DNA from: Sphingorhabdus contaminans
Lineage (GTDB): Bacteria; Pseudomonadota; Alphaproteobacteria; Sphingomonadales; Sphingomonadaceae
NCBI RefSeq assembly: GCF_007280415.1
Contig: NZ_VKKU01000002.1
Location: 682,001 to 746,000, forward strand
Length of the DNA: 64,000 nucleotides
Direction: 5' to 3'
The first letter of the stretch is position 1; each line of letters opens with the position of its first letter. This document shows, piece by piece, positions 1 to 8,583 of this stretch. The position numbers were made by a program, and so were the translations under genes. A model generated the notes under the pieces. That model searched no databases. It worked only from the letters and a program-made list of their open reading frames with translations, and was not told where the DNA came from.

Positions 1-921
1 GTTGGTGGCCTCGTTACCGGCAGCCAGTGCGAAGCGGATACCCTTTGCCGCTGCTGCGACAACGGCATCGTCAAGTGCCTGACTGATACCGCCCCCGAGG
101 CTCATATTCGCAACGTCGCCCGGTGCACCATTTTGCGATACATAATCCACGCCAGCGATGACGCCGGAAGTTGAACCGCTGCCCTTTTTGTTAAGCACGC
201 GTACGGCAACAACCTTTGCGCCCGGCGCAACGCCGACCACACCGATATTGTTATTGATGGCAGCAATCGTACCAGCAACATGCGTGCCGTGACCATTTTG
301 GTCGTCAGCGGTCAGACCGGTGATGAAGCTGCGGCTGCGCGGCACATCGACGTTCAGATCCGGATGGTTCAGCTGGATGCCAGAATCAATGACCCAGGCC
401 GTAGCAAAGGTGCCGTTAATTCCACCGCCAACGCGTGTAATGCCCCAAGGTGTCTGCTGCACGCCCGATGGTGGAGGCGGCGGCGGCGGAGGAGGAGGGG
501 TTGGTCCGGGAGGAGGAGGTGGTGGTGGTGGCTTCACGCCATCCTGGCCCTTGCTCGCGTTCACTTCACCCAAAGCGTAAACGACTGTGCCGCTTGCATC
601 GAGTGGAGTCACTGAGACCACACGGTCCTGTTCACAAAAGGCAATATCGCTGTTGCGCGTTTTCAAGCCATCGACGCCCGTCTTGGTCATCTTGGCAGCA
701 AACCCACGAACTGCGTCGCGATACACATGCTTCAACTGGCCACCGCCATCACGCACGGCGCGGTCGGCCTTTACGCCGACATCAGCTTTCGCAACGACAT
801 TCTTTTTGAATACGCAGATATAGCTATCTGCAATCGGATCACCGTTCCGTTCGGCAGAAGCCGGACTGATTGCGATAACGGAACAGGCGGCGATAGCCGT
901 TCCGAGATACAAACTCTTCAT
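1..921 (-). CDS. Subtilisin-like S8 serine protease, C-terminus cut by window edge
   Basis: Exported serine endopeptidase of the subtilisin clan; 307 residues are present and the reading frame is still open at base 1. The start ATG (919-921) is followed by a Sec signal peptide ending near ASA at residue 23, then an inhibitor-I9-like propeptide (about 30-115), then a proline/glycine linker of alternating Pro runs (about 133-153), then the catalytic domain. Asp179 in VIDSG and His211 in NGHGTHVAG are visible. The oxyanion AGNEATN segment is the last thing seen; the nucleophile Ser (GTSMA-type motif) lies beyond the edge. It is transcribed away from the polysaccharide kinase gene. An autotransporter-type C-terminus cannot be excluded because that part is missing. 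Family assignment is secure; substrate unknown. Confidence 0.9.
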   Translation of the reverse strand, partial: MKSLYLGTAIAACSVIAISPASAERNGDPIADSYICVFKKNVVAKADVGVKADRAVRDGGGQLKHVYRDAVRGFAAKMTKTGVDGLKTRNSDIAFCEQDRVVSVTPLDASGTVVYALGEVNASKGQDGVKPPPPPPPPGPTPPPPPPPPPPSGVQQTPWGITRVGGGINGTFATAWVIDSGIQLNHPDLNVDVPRSRSFITGLTADDQNGHGTHVAGTIAAINNNIGVVGVAPGAKVVAVRVLNKKGSGSTSGVIAGVDYVSQNGAPGDVANMSLGGGISQALDDAVVAAAAKGIRFALAAGNEATN

Positions 922-1386
922 TACTGAAACCTCCCAGTTTGGATTTGCCGCCCGAGCGACGCGCGGCGAATCTTACAGTATTTCGTCAAACCTAATGCAA
1001 CACAAATTAAGGTCAGAACGCTTGACGCCCCATAATTGAACACATTTTAGCAACACTCAACGATAATATTGCATTAACCAAAAGTTGTTGCAGCAAGATG
1101 TACGTTCAGAAGAAGTCTGCTTATCAACACGCGCCACACGAACACCAAAAAAATCAAGAAAAAAGAATCATTTCGCTTCAGCATTTGAACGGCCAGTTAA
1201 TTGTTAACCCTGACATGGCAAAAACATTGCTCAAAGGGGGTAGTCCAATAAAGACGCGCTATCTCCCCAATATCAATCGCACCTGATAATAGAGGCACGC
1301 TATATGATCGGTGCGAAGTGTTCGGTCGGGAAATGGCAATATCCTCGACATGCGGCACACAAAAAGTTGAAAAAGAAGGTAATCTG
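922..1386. promoter_or_regulatory. Divergent intergenic region, protease / polysaccharide kinase
   Basis: This AT-rich stretch separates two divergent genes and must hold both promoters. I see no convincing coding region: the 62-codon reading frame starting at 1098 has no ribosome site and unusual composition. An AGAAGG ribosome site at about 1374-1379 precedes the ATG at 1387. No clear palindrome or terminator was found. Confidence 0.5.
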
Positions 1387-3705
1387 ATGTCCAATGCTAT
1401 CATAAGCTCAAACCATTCCGGACAGGTCGGTTTTGCGCAGGGTCGCCCCATGACAGCCGGTCCACAAAACTTCTCGACTATGGAAAGTTCAGGCATTGGT
1501 GAATTTACCAATGTCCTGTTGCGTCATAAGCGGCTTGTACTCAGCATCATCATCGTCGTTACCTTGAGCGCATTTGTCTGGCAGATCACACGACCCACAC
1601 TCTACAGTTCAACAGTGTCGATGCAGGTCGAACTGATCGATGCCGTCGGTGTGAACCAGGCCGACATCATGGCAAAGAACAACCAGCGTATTGCCAACGA
1701 AGTGAAGTTACACCGTTCACGCGCCGCTGCCGAGAAAGTGGTACGTGACCTCGAGCTGTATGATCGCGCTGACTTCAAGAAAGATATGGGCAAAACGCCG
1801 GTAGGCGGAAAGAAGCAGAAAATCCGTAAGGCCGCGACCCGTTTGCTCGAAATGTCCGAAATCACCATGCAGGAAGGTTCGGACCTTGTCGAAATTACGG
1901 TAGAATCGCGCTCGGCCGAAATGGCAACACTGATTGCAAACCAATATCCCATTTCCGTCCAATCTATCCGTACCAAAAAAGCTGAAGAGCGGAGTAAGGA
2001 ACTGCTCGCCTCGCTGACCAAAAAGCAGGAAGAGACGGCCAAAATGGCTGAAGAAACGGCAAAGGCCGTTTCTGATTTCCGCATTGCCAATGGCATGCTG
2101 GCCGGTGCAGCGGGCACGGAAGATCTGAGCCAGATTAACCGGATTCAAAGCGAAGCCATATCTGCTGCCGCCATGAGTGCCGGCTCCTCCTCGCGTAGCG
2201 CGGGCGTCGCTGCTGCTGCAGGGATCCGGAGCATTGCAGGGGCCAGCAATGCTGCGACGCAGGCGCTGGAACGTCAGGAAGCAGATCTGACAACCCAACT
2301 TGCAAGCAAATCCGAAACCTATGGCAACAGCCACCCCGAAATCATTGCCTTAACGGCAACCTTGTCGCGTGTTCGTCAGGATCTTTCGCGTGAACGTAGC
2401 CGTGCAGCATCCGATGCAGCCGCCGTTGCCAGCGCCGAAGGTGCGCGGATGGCGCAAATGGCACGCAGCGACGCTTCGGGTGACGCTGCGCGTGCGGGCC
2501 AGTTGCGCGCACAGCTCAATGCCCTGACCGGAAAGGCCTACAGCAATATCCGCAATGTGGTGGAGCTCGAAACATTATCGCGCCAGGCCGAACAGGCGGT
2601 GAAGGCATATAACCAGATCACCGAGCGCGTTTCGGAAATCCGTGCCAAGAACCCGTTGGAAGGCGTCAACACCACGGTAGTGTCGCCTGCATCGGTCAAT
2701 GAAAAGCCGGTATCGCCGCAGCCGTTCAAGATTACGACAATGGCGCTCTTGGCATCGGCCGTGATGGCCTTCCTGGTCGCCTTTGCCATCGACTTGTTTG
2801 ACAACAAGCTTCGCAACTCGGCGCAAATCCGCAAATTCTTCGGCCTGCCGACGTTCGGCATGCTGCCCTTTATCGAAGCCGATTTTGGTAGCAAAATCGA
2901 AGAAAGCCCTGTGTTGCAAGACCCGCAATCGCTTTTTTCGGAAGTTGCGCGCGCCGCTTATTTCGATGTCAATGCATTGGGTACGCCAAATCAGTGCCAG
3001 ACCGTGCTGATTACATCACCATTACCGGGTGACGGAAAGTCGGTGGTATCGGTTACGCTTGCCGCCGCAGCCATGGCCGTTGGAAAGCGCGTCGCGGTAA
3101 TCGATCTCGATCTGCGCAAGACGGGTCTTATCCAGCAGATGAAGCGCGCCGGCACACCGGACCTGATCGAGATTTTGAAGGGTCATGTCGACTTTTCAAA
3201 GATCGCCCCGCCGCTGCTTCCAAATGACAGCGACGCGGACCAGATCGACACTGAAACAGAGATCGATACAAGCCGCATCGCCCTGATCAGTGCGACCAAG
3301 CCGATTGCGGAACCTGCGCGTTTGTTGGGTTCGCGCGCCTTGCAGGTGTTGCTGTCTGACCTCAGGACAAAGTTCGATTTCATCGTCATCAACGCACCTG
3401 CGACATTGGCCGTTAAAGATGCGCGGACGATGTGCAGCTTTGCCGACCATACTGTTGTGGTTGCACGTTGGGGCAAAACAACGATCGAACAGATGAACGC
3501 TACCATGGAAATGCTGGGCATCAACCGTGTAGCAGGTGTAATCTTCGACCAGGTCAACTATGAAGAGCACGCACGTGGCCGCTATGGCGATGCCATCCAA
3601 TATTATTGGGAATCGGCCAGCTATTACAGCGACATTGGCCGGGCCAAATCCAAGATGCCCGCCTGGTTCAATCGGTTGTTTGGCAAGAAATCCTACGTGA
3701 ACTGA
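1387..3705 (+). CDS. Polysaccharide co-polymerase fused to BY-type tyrosine autokinase
   Basis: Inner-membrane Wzz/GumC-type chain-length regulator fused to a cytoplasmic CpsD/CapB-type tyrosine kinase; such proteins control polymer length in Wzx/Wzy export by phosphorylation cycling. The 772-residue protein has a Wzz N-terminal domain with a first membrane segment near 50, a long Ala-rich coiled-coil periplasmic part (about 190-420), a second membrane segment (about 455-475) and the kinase domain. Walker A PGDGKS is at 547-552 (K551) and Walker A' VAVIDLDLRK has D573 and D575. The tail has the expected tyrosine cluster (Y733, Y739, Y740, Y746, Y747, Y770). I chose the ATG at 1387 because of the AAGAAGG site 7 bases upstream; a GTG at 1318 would add 23 residues. 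A 9-bp hairpin follows the stop. Confident in family. Confidence 0.93.
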   Translation: MSNAIISSNHSGQVGFAQGRPMTAGPQNFSTMESSGIGEFTNVLLRHKRLVLSIIIVVTLSAFVWQITRPTLYSSTVSMQVELIDAVGVNQADIMAKNNQRIANEVKLHRSRAAAEKVVRDLELYDRADFKKDMGKTPVGGKKQKIRKAATRLLEMSEITMQEGSDLVEITVESRSAEMATLIANQYPISVQSIRTKKAEERSKELLASLTKKQEETAKMAEETAKAVSDFRIANGMLAGAAGTEDLSQINRIQSEAISAAAMSAGSSSRSAGVAAAAGIRSIAGASNAATQALERQEADLTTQLASKSETYGNSHPEIIALTATLSRVRQDLSRERSRAASDAAAVASAEGARMAQMARSDASGDAARAGQLRAQLNALTGKAYSNIRNVVELETLSRQAEQAVKAYNQITERVSEIRAKNPLEGVNTTVVSPASVNEKPVSPQPFKITTMALLASAVMAFLVAFAIDLFDNKLRNSAQIRKFFGLPTFGMLPFIEADFGSKIEESPVLQDPQSLFSEVARAAYFDVNALGTPNQCQTVLITSPLPGDGKSVVSVTLAAAAMAVGKRVAVIDLDLRKTGLIQQMKRAGTPDLIEILKGHVDFSKIAPPLLPNDSDADQIDTETEIDTSRIALISATKPIAEPARLLGSRALQVLLSDLRTKFDFIVINAPATLAVKDARTMCSFADHTVVVARWGKTTIEQMNATMEMLGINRVAGVIFDQVNYEEHARGRYGDAIQYYWESASYYSDIGRAKSKMPAWFNRLFGKKSYVN

Positions 3706-3709
3706 GCAT

Positions 3710-3732
3710 GGGGCCGGTGAAAGACCGGTCCC
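3710..3732 (+). terminator. Hairpin after the kinase gene
   Basis: Nine-base stem GGGGCCGGT / ACCGGTCCC with one G-U pair and a GAAAG loop, 5 bases after the kinase stop. There is no U-run, so it is more likely an attenuator or mRNA-processing hairpin between the kinase and the four-gene operon than a full terminator. Confidence 0.5.
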
Positions 3733-3768
3733 TCTGCCCGTTTCGAACAATAGTATAAGGTTTGGTCC

Positions 3769-4491
3769 GTGCGCATAGCTGTCATCAGCGACATCCATTC
3801 GGCTTACGCACCATTTGCAACCGCCCTGTCGGACGCACGCACTGCCGGATTTGACCAGCTCATCCTTCTGGGCGATCTCTTTACCTATGGCCTTGATCCC
3901 AGGCCATGTGCGGACCTTGCGGCGGAAGCCATCGCCCGGGATGGTGCGCTTTTGGTCGGCGGGAACCATGACCAGCTCTATATTGATATGGAAAATGGTG
4001 AGACCGGCTATTTTGACCGTATGCCCGAATGGATCAAACAGTCGGCCGAATGGACTTGGGCGCAACTGGGAAGCCATTGGCCCGACAACCTGCCGATCGT
4101 GCCTGAATGGCACTATGGGCCGCTGTTCATGGCGCATGCCAACCCCTTTGGTTATGGCGACTGGACCTACATGTCGGGCGAGGCCGAAATGGCGCGCGCG
4201 GCGCACGTGTGTGCGGAACGTGGATATCGCTATGGTGTCTTCGGGCATCTGCACCGCAGCCGCCATTATGCCGACGCTAACGCCGAAATCCACGTCGTAG
4301 GGGCAGTCGGCCAACCCCGCTCTGCTGACGATCGCACCCCGCACTGGGCTATGGTTGAACTGGACAACGAAAAATTGACACTTGTTCGGTACAATATAGC
4401 CTGCGACGCTGCGGCGCATTGCCGCGAGATCAGGCAGCATCCGGAATTCTCGCCAAGCACTAAAGATAAGTTATGTGGATTTTTTGAATGA
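3769..4491 (+). CDS. Calcineurin-like metallophosphoesterase
   Basis: Cytoplasmic dimetal phosphoesterase of 240 residues starting at a GTG. The full set of metal ligands is visible: D8-x-H10, G35-D36, G65-N66-H67-D68, H123 in FMAHA and the G-H160-L-H162 motif. It resembles the short YfcE/ApaH-like members that act on small phosphodiesters or phosphomonoesters. It heads an operon whose other three members overlap by four bases each (ATP-grasp enzyme, SDR epimerase, PglC-like transferase), so its substrate is probably a sugar-phosphate or nucleotide-linked intermediate of the polysaccharide. That role is inference; the fold is not in doubt. Confidence 0.88.
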   Translation: MRIAVISDIHSAYAPFATALSDARTAGFDQLILLGDLFTYGLDPRPCADLAAEAIARDGALLVGGNHDQLYIDMENGETGYFDRMPEWIKQSAEWTWAQLGSHWPDNLPIVPEWHYGPLFMAHANPFGYGDWTYMSGEAEMARAAHVCAERGYRYGVFGHLHRSRHYADANAEIHVVGAVGQPRSADDRTPHWAMVELDNEKLTLVRYNIACDAAAHCREIRQHPEFSPSTKDKLCGFFE

Positions 4492-5480
4492 TGAAGATTG
4501 TAGTTACGGGCGCCGGCGCGGTTCTGGGCCAAGGGATTATCAAGTCGCTCAAGTCGGCATCTTTGCCAATCCGGATCATTGCGCTTGACCCCAATGCCCT
4601 GTCGGCAGGATTGCACTGGACGGACGAAGCACGCCTGATCCCGATGGCGACTGACCCCGATTATGTATCCCGGATCGAGGCCATTCTGGACGAAGTGCGG
4701 CCGGATGCCGTGCTTGTGGGGACCGACGTCGAACTCGCCCTCTTCGCGCAGAAGCGCGCGGAATGGGAAGCGCGCTTCAACACGCATATTCTCGTGAGTC
4801 CCGCTAACGTCATCGAAATCGCCGACGACAAATTCCAGACCGCACAGTTCCTTGAGGCAAACGGGCTGTCCAACCCCAGATCGGTGCGTGCCGAAGACAG
4901 CGCCGCCTTGGAACAGCTGATCGAAAGCATCGGCTTTCCCCTGATCGTCAAACCCCGCCGCGGCGCGCGTGCGGTCGGTGTGTCCAAGGTGCACAACCGG
5001 ACAGAACTCGACGAAGCGCTGCGCGGGCGGAGCGATCTGGTGGTCCAGCAAATGGCGGGCGAGGATGACCAGGAATATACCGCAGGCGTGCTGTTCTTCG
5101 ACAATGAAGTGCAGGCATCCATCGTGCTGCGCCGGGATCTGAGAGACGGAAACACCTACCGCGCCTATTCGGGCGAGTTCCCCGAATATGAGAAATATGT
5201 CCATGATCTGGCCCACGCGCTCAAGCCCTATGGCCCGACCAATTTCCAGTTTCGCGTGGATCAGCACGGCGTCCCGCGCCTTTTTGAAATCAATGCCCGT
5301 TTTTCAGGGACGACGCCGATGCGGGCATTGTTCGGCTTTAACGAGGTTGAATTATGCTTGCGTAAACTGATCCTGGGCGAGGACATCGCCCCGCCGACAA
5401 TCCGGCACGGGACGGTGATCCGGTTCCTCGAAGAACAGTTTCTCGACCATAGCCAGATCGCCGCAGTGGGGCGTCCGTGA
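4488..5480 (+). CDS. ATP-grasp family ligase (carbamoyl-phosphate-synthase-like)
   Basis: 330-residue cytoplasmic ATP-dependent carboxylate-amine ligase. The N-terminus VTGAGAVLGQG is the pre-ATP-grasp Rossmann-like fold. K155 in LIVKPRRGARAVG and the metal-binding FEINARFSG segment (E267, N269) mark the ATP-grasp core. The family couples a carboxylate to an amine through an acyl phosphate. In polysaccharide loci such enzymes can make amino-acid or carboxylate amides on sugars, which would fit the amino-sugar enzymes elsewhere in the window, but this substrate is inference. The start overlaps the stop of the phosphoesterase (ATGA), and its own stop overlaps the next GTG. Confidence 0.85.
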   Translation: MMKIVVTGAGAVLGQGIIKSLKSASLPIRIIALDPNALSAGLHWTDEARLIPMATDPDYVSRIEAILDEVRPDAVLVGTDVELALFAQKRAEWEARFNTHILVSPANVIEIADDKFQTAQFLEANGLSNPRSVRAEDSAALEQLIESIGFPLIVKPRRGARAVGVSKVHNRTELDEALRGRSDLVVQQMAGEDDQEYTAGVLFFDNEVQASIVLRRDLRDGNTYRAYSGEFPEYEKYVHDLAHALKPYGPTNFQFRVDQHGVPRLFEINARFSGTTPMRALFGFNEVELCLRKLILGEDIAPPTIRHGTVIRFLEEQFLDHSQIAAVGRP

Positions 5481-6391
5481 CCAGACAACGGATTGCGGTT
5501 ACCGGTGCAAGCGGGGCAATTGGCAGCCGCCTTGCCGCGCTTTTGCAGAGCCGCGGCTTTTCAGTCGTGGCGCTGCAGCGGGATACCGCCTTTTCCCATG
5601 GCGAAGGTATCGAGATCCGCCCGTTCTCTCTCTCCGATACCTCCGACACGATTGCCGAACATCTGCACGATGTAGATCAACTCGTGCATCTGGCTGCGAT
5701 TATTCCGGGCAAAGTGCCGGGCAGCGAGGGCGATGCCGCACTCTGGAACGTCAATGTCCTTGGCACACAAAGGCTCGTCGAGGCGATGGCAATGGCCAAG
5801 GTCAAGCGCCTGGTACTGACCGGTACCGCCAATGTTTACCGCGCGGATCAGGCCGAAGCATCGGAAGAATCCCCCTTTGGCCCGCAATCGCGGGTGCTGT
5901 ATCTGGCATCCAAAGCGGCGCAGGAATGGCTCGCCGCCAGCATGTGCAACGAACATGATATAGACCACGCCATTTTGCGCATATCGTCGGTCATCGGCGA
6001 CGGCCGCAGCATCATTGACAAGCTGGCAGGCGACTTGGCCAAAGGCATCCCCGTTCAGATCCAGGACGGCGCCGCCTTTGGTGCCGACTTCATAGACTGC
6101 GATGACGTATGCGCCGGCTTACTGCTTGCCGTCGAAACAGAATTGAGCGGCGTGTACAACCTGTCGTCCGGCCAGCGCACCGAATTGATCGACATCCTGA
6201 TTAAACTGGCTGAAATTTTGGGCCGACCTTCAGACGCAATCCAGATGGTGCACGCCAACCGTGCTCCCGATACAGGGTTCCCAGCCATTAACAGCGATCG
6301 GCTGCAAAGTTTCGGCTTTAAACCAAAACCGTTGCAGGCGATACTCCAGCGTATCGCCGCTTCGGCTGCCGGAGGAACGAAGGCGGCATGA
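5477..6391 (+). CDS. NAD-dependent epimerase/dehydratase (extended SDR)
   Basis: 304-residue sugar-nucleotide-type short-chain dehydrogenase. The NAD-binding GASGAIGSR motif is near residue 10 and the catalytic Y142-x3-K146 pair (YLASK) is present, with a Thr at the usual Ser position region (TGTANVY). The length fits UDP-sugar 4-epimerases, dehydratases or reductases. The GTG start lies inside the stop of the ATP-grasp gene (GTGA), and its stop overlaps the ATG of the PglC-like gene, so the four proteins are translationally coupled. Possible jobs are 4-epimerisation of UDP-HexNAc to supply the initiating sugar, or reduction of a keto-sugar. Exact reaction cannot be read from the sequence. 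Confidence 0.87.
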   Translation: MTRQRIAVTGASGAIGSRLAALLQSRGFSVVALQRDTAFSHGEGIEIRPFSLSDTSDTIAEHLHDVDQLVHLAAIIPGKVPGSEGDAALWNVNVLGTQRLVEAMAMAKVKRLVLTGTANVYRADQAEASEESPFGPQSRVLYLASKAAQEWLAASMCNEHDIDHAILRISSVIGDGRSIIDKLAGDLAKGIPVQIQDGAAFGADFIDCDDVCAGLLLAVETELSGVYNLSSGQRTELIDILIKLAEILGRPSDAIQMVHANRAPDTGFPAINSDRLQSFGFKPKPLQAILQRIAASAAGGTKAA

Positions 6392-6957
6392 ACACCATTA
6401 CCAGCATCCTGCGCCGTCTATTGGCGGCGGTAGCCCTGGTGGCTTTGCTGCCGGTCAACCTGATTATCGCCGCATTGTTGCGCGTGTTGCAGGGCAAGAA
6501 TGTGCTGTTCCGGCAAACACGATCCGGTTTGGGTTGCAAGCCGTTCACGCTGGTGAAGTTTCGCACAATGCGCGATTTGCGCGACGCCGATGGTCAACTG
6601 CTGCCCGATGAAGACCGGGTTACGGGTATCGGAACATTTCTGCGTAAAACACGGCTTGATGAGCTTCCCAGCCTTTGGAACGTCGTCAACGGGGATATCG
6701 CGATTGTCGGTCCCCGCCCGCTCCTGCCGGAGACGATCGCCGGTCTGGGCGAACGTGGCGTGAAACGGGGTTCGGTCCCTCCCGGGTTGACCGGATGGGC
6801 GCAGGTCAATGGCAACACCTTGCTAACCCTTGATGAGAAAATCTCTCTCGATCTCTGGTATATCGATAACGGAGATTGGCGGACGGACCTGTCAATCGTG
6901 ATATCCACCCTTGGCGTTATGGCCACAGGTGAAAAACGCAGACGTCTGCAAAGCTGA
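6388..6957 (+). CDS. PglC-like monotopic phosphoglycosyl transferase
   Basis: Transfers a sugar-1-phosphate from a UDP-sugar to undecaprenyl phosphate, the first committed step of the repeat unit. It is a 189-residue short form without the multi-pass N-terminal domain of WbaP/WcaJ. It has one N-terminal re-entrant hydrophobic helix (about 8-32), the FRQTRSGLGCKPF and FRTMRD motifs, the catalytic D91-E92 dyad in RLDELPSLWNVV, and VGPRPLLPE. Size and motifs match Campylobacter PglC, which uses UDP-diacetylbacillosamine. Together with the dehydratase and aminotransferase at 25499-28809 this suggests a 4-amino-sugar as first residue (inference). It is the last gene of the overlapping operon and is followed by a hairpin. 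Confidence 0.93.
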   Translation: MNTITSILRRLLAAVALVALLPVNLIIAALLRVLQGKNVLFRQTRSGLGCKPFTLVKFRTMRDLRDADGQLLPDEDRVTGIGTFLRKTRLDELPSLWNVVNGDIAIVGPRPLLPETIAGLGERGVKRGSVPPGLTGWAQVNGNTLLTLDEKISLDLWYIDNGDWRTDLSIVISTLGVMATGEKRRRLQS

Positions 6958-6963
6958 CATAGA

Positions 6964-6997
6964 AAAGCCGGAATATCCTTTCGGATATCCCGGCTTA
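6964..6997. terminator. Hairpin between convergent genes
   Basis: AAGCCGGAATATCC, loop TTTC, GGATATCCCGGCTT: a 14-base stem with one mismatch, lying between the convergent PglC-like and regulator genes. Only short T/A tracts follow on either side, so it is a probable but not classical bidirectional terminator. Confidence 0.65.
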
Positions 6998-7041
6998 ATT
7001 CCTAGCTGGTCACCGGCCTAAAAAACCGGCGCTTTGACGGA

Positions 7042-7767
7042 TTATTCTGCAGCGACCTGGACGTCGTCGTAGTTCATTTCGTCATCAAATTCCTTGACGT
7101 CTTCGGCCACAACCTGAACGCCATTGTTGAAAGCCCAAATCGCGGCCTGCGTCCGATTGCTGACCCGCAACTTACGCAGGATTGCTTTGACATAGACCTT
7201 CACGGTCGCTTCGCTGATTTCGAGACGACGGGCGATCACTTTATTGGCATGTCCAACAAGCAGATAGCGCAGAGTGGTAATCTCGCGTTCCGACAGGATG
7301 CGGGTGACATCAGGGTTACGCGCGAATTGCGGAACCTGGGCCTTCTCTTCCATGCTGGAAAGATGCTGCGCGAGCTGGCTCGGCATTACCTTTTCGCCCA
7401 TCGCAACCAGACGAAGCGACTTCATAAGCGCTTCAAGGCTGATTTCCTTTACGATGTAACCATCGACGCCATATTTGAACGCATCAACAACTTCTTCCAG
7501 ATCGAACTGGTCCGAAAGCACGACCTTGCGCGACTTCGGGAAGCTGGTGTTCAGCGCTTCCAACTCACTTTCAAGGTGGTCGGTTGTGCTATTGTCCAGA
7601 ATGAACAGATTGGGCGATTCATCTTCGGCGTTCGCGAGCAGGAACGAAGTCCCGCTTTCAACGGAAGCCTGTACCGAAAAATTTTCTTCGGCTAGAATGC
7701 GGCGGAGGCCTTCACGAGCAAGAGAATTCTTGCCTACGACTACGGCGGATAAAATTGCATCGGTCAT
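7042..7767 (-). CDS. LuxR/NarL-type regulator with degenerate receiver domain
   Basis: 241-residue DNA-binding regulator. The N-terminal domain aligns with a NarL-type receiver: D58 is the phospho-acceptor position (LFILD) and the Lys is present in YIVKE. The acidic pair that normally holds Mg2+ is replaced by G12-K13 (VVVGKNSLAREGL where family members read xxxxDDHPLxREGL). The C-terminal LuxR helix-turn-helix (about 165-225, LSEREITTLRYL ... SEATVKVYVKAILRKL) is intact. ATG at 7765-7767 has AAGG 8 bases upstream. There is no histidine kinase next to it. It may regulate the polysaccharide genes independently of phosphorylation; this is inference. An acidic tail (EDVKEFDDEMNYDDVQ) follows the HTH. 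Confidence 0.9.
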   Translation of the reverse strand: MTDAILSAVVVGKNSLAREGLRRILAEENFSVQASVESGTSFLLANAEDESPNLFILDNSTTDHLESELEALNTSFPKSRKVVLSDQFDLEEVVDAFKYGVDGYIVKEISLEALMKSLRLVAMGEKVMPSQLAQHLSSMEEKAQVPQFARNPDVTRILSEREITTLRYLLVGHANKVIARRLEISEATVKVYVKAILRKLRVSNRTQAAIWAFNNGVQVVAEDVKEFDDEMNYDDVQVAAE

Positions 7768-8583
7768 CAAACGTACCTTGTCCAGAAGATTTCACGTTTG
7801 CGACCCACGTAAACTTTACTTTTTGGTAAGTTTCTTAAAGTTATATAACTTCAGCAGAACTGTCGACCCCCAAAGGGCCATTTTTCGCCCAAATTTGCAT
7901 TTTTTTGCATGTGCGAGATAACCATTTAAGTATCTGAATTTTAAAAGAATATTTCAATTCTTTGTATGAATTCGTCAGTGTCGTACCAGAGTGGGACACC
8001 TATCTATCCAAAGGTAAATAGCCGTAAAAGACGAAAGTCTAGCCATTTTGGATAAGTGATTCGTTTTGGTGATTCGCACGTTAACCATCTTTCTCGTTCC
8101 ACTTTTTGGCGTCCAATGCAATCGATAGTAACAGATAGAGTTCGCGGCCTGGCCTTAATTGATCCCGGCGACATCCAAAAGTGACCGAAATTCAACCTGT
8201 CATTAGCGAAATTGTGGTGGAGATGCTGCAACGCTTATCGTCGGCAGCTTCATTAAATCGCCTGGCTTTGAATCCTTAAAGTAATTCAGAGCTGCTTCAG
8301 ACGCTAAACCTCTGAAGAAATTCAATAAATTGAACAAAACAAGAAGAGTCCGCATACTAACCCATTGAATTCTAATTCTAAAATACAAATACGGTCGACA
8401 TTCGTCGATTATCTCAAAATTTTATCTGCCTAAATTCATCTGGATAGCGTCGTTAGCCATTAATCATTGCGTTACTATCTTTACTAACATAGTGTTACTA
8501 TTTTAAAGGCACCTTCAAATTCTTCCAGTCTCGCCCCCCTTTTTGCCCGGCGGACGGAGGATCGAGTTTTGGAGCTTTTAAAA
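7768..8583. promoter_or_regulatory. Long AT-rich intergenic region
   Basis: About 800 bases between the divergent regulator and beta-helix genes, clearly richer in A/T than its surroundings. The short reading frames on the minus strand (8004-8231, 8203-8388) lack ribosome sites and family-like composition, so I do not call them. The region is long enough for regulator binding sites or an unannotated small RNA, but I see no definite structure. GGAG at 8571-8574 is the ribosome site for the ATG at 8584. Confidence 0.4.

Noticed and set aside
463-535. Poly-G/GGC tract as a regulatory G-quadruplex
   Set aside because: The tract is explained by the Pro-rich linker of the protease on the minus strand; no independent evidence for a structure.
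1098-1286. 62-codon open frame upstream of the kinase
   Set aside because: No ribosome site, atypical composition, and it lies in the promoter region.
3196-4440. 414-codon minus-strand frame across the kinase end and phosphoesterase
   Set aside because: It lies wholly antisense to two genes with clear motifs and shows no family features.
8004-8388. Two short minus-strand frames in the AT-rich gap
   Set aside because: No start signal or family-like sequence; consistent with chance in AT-rich DNA.
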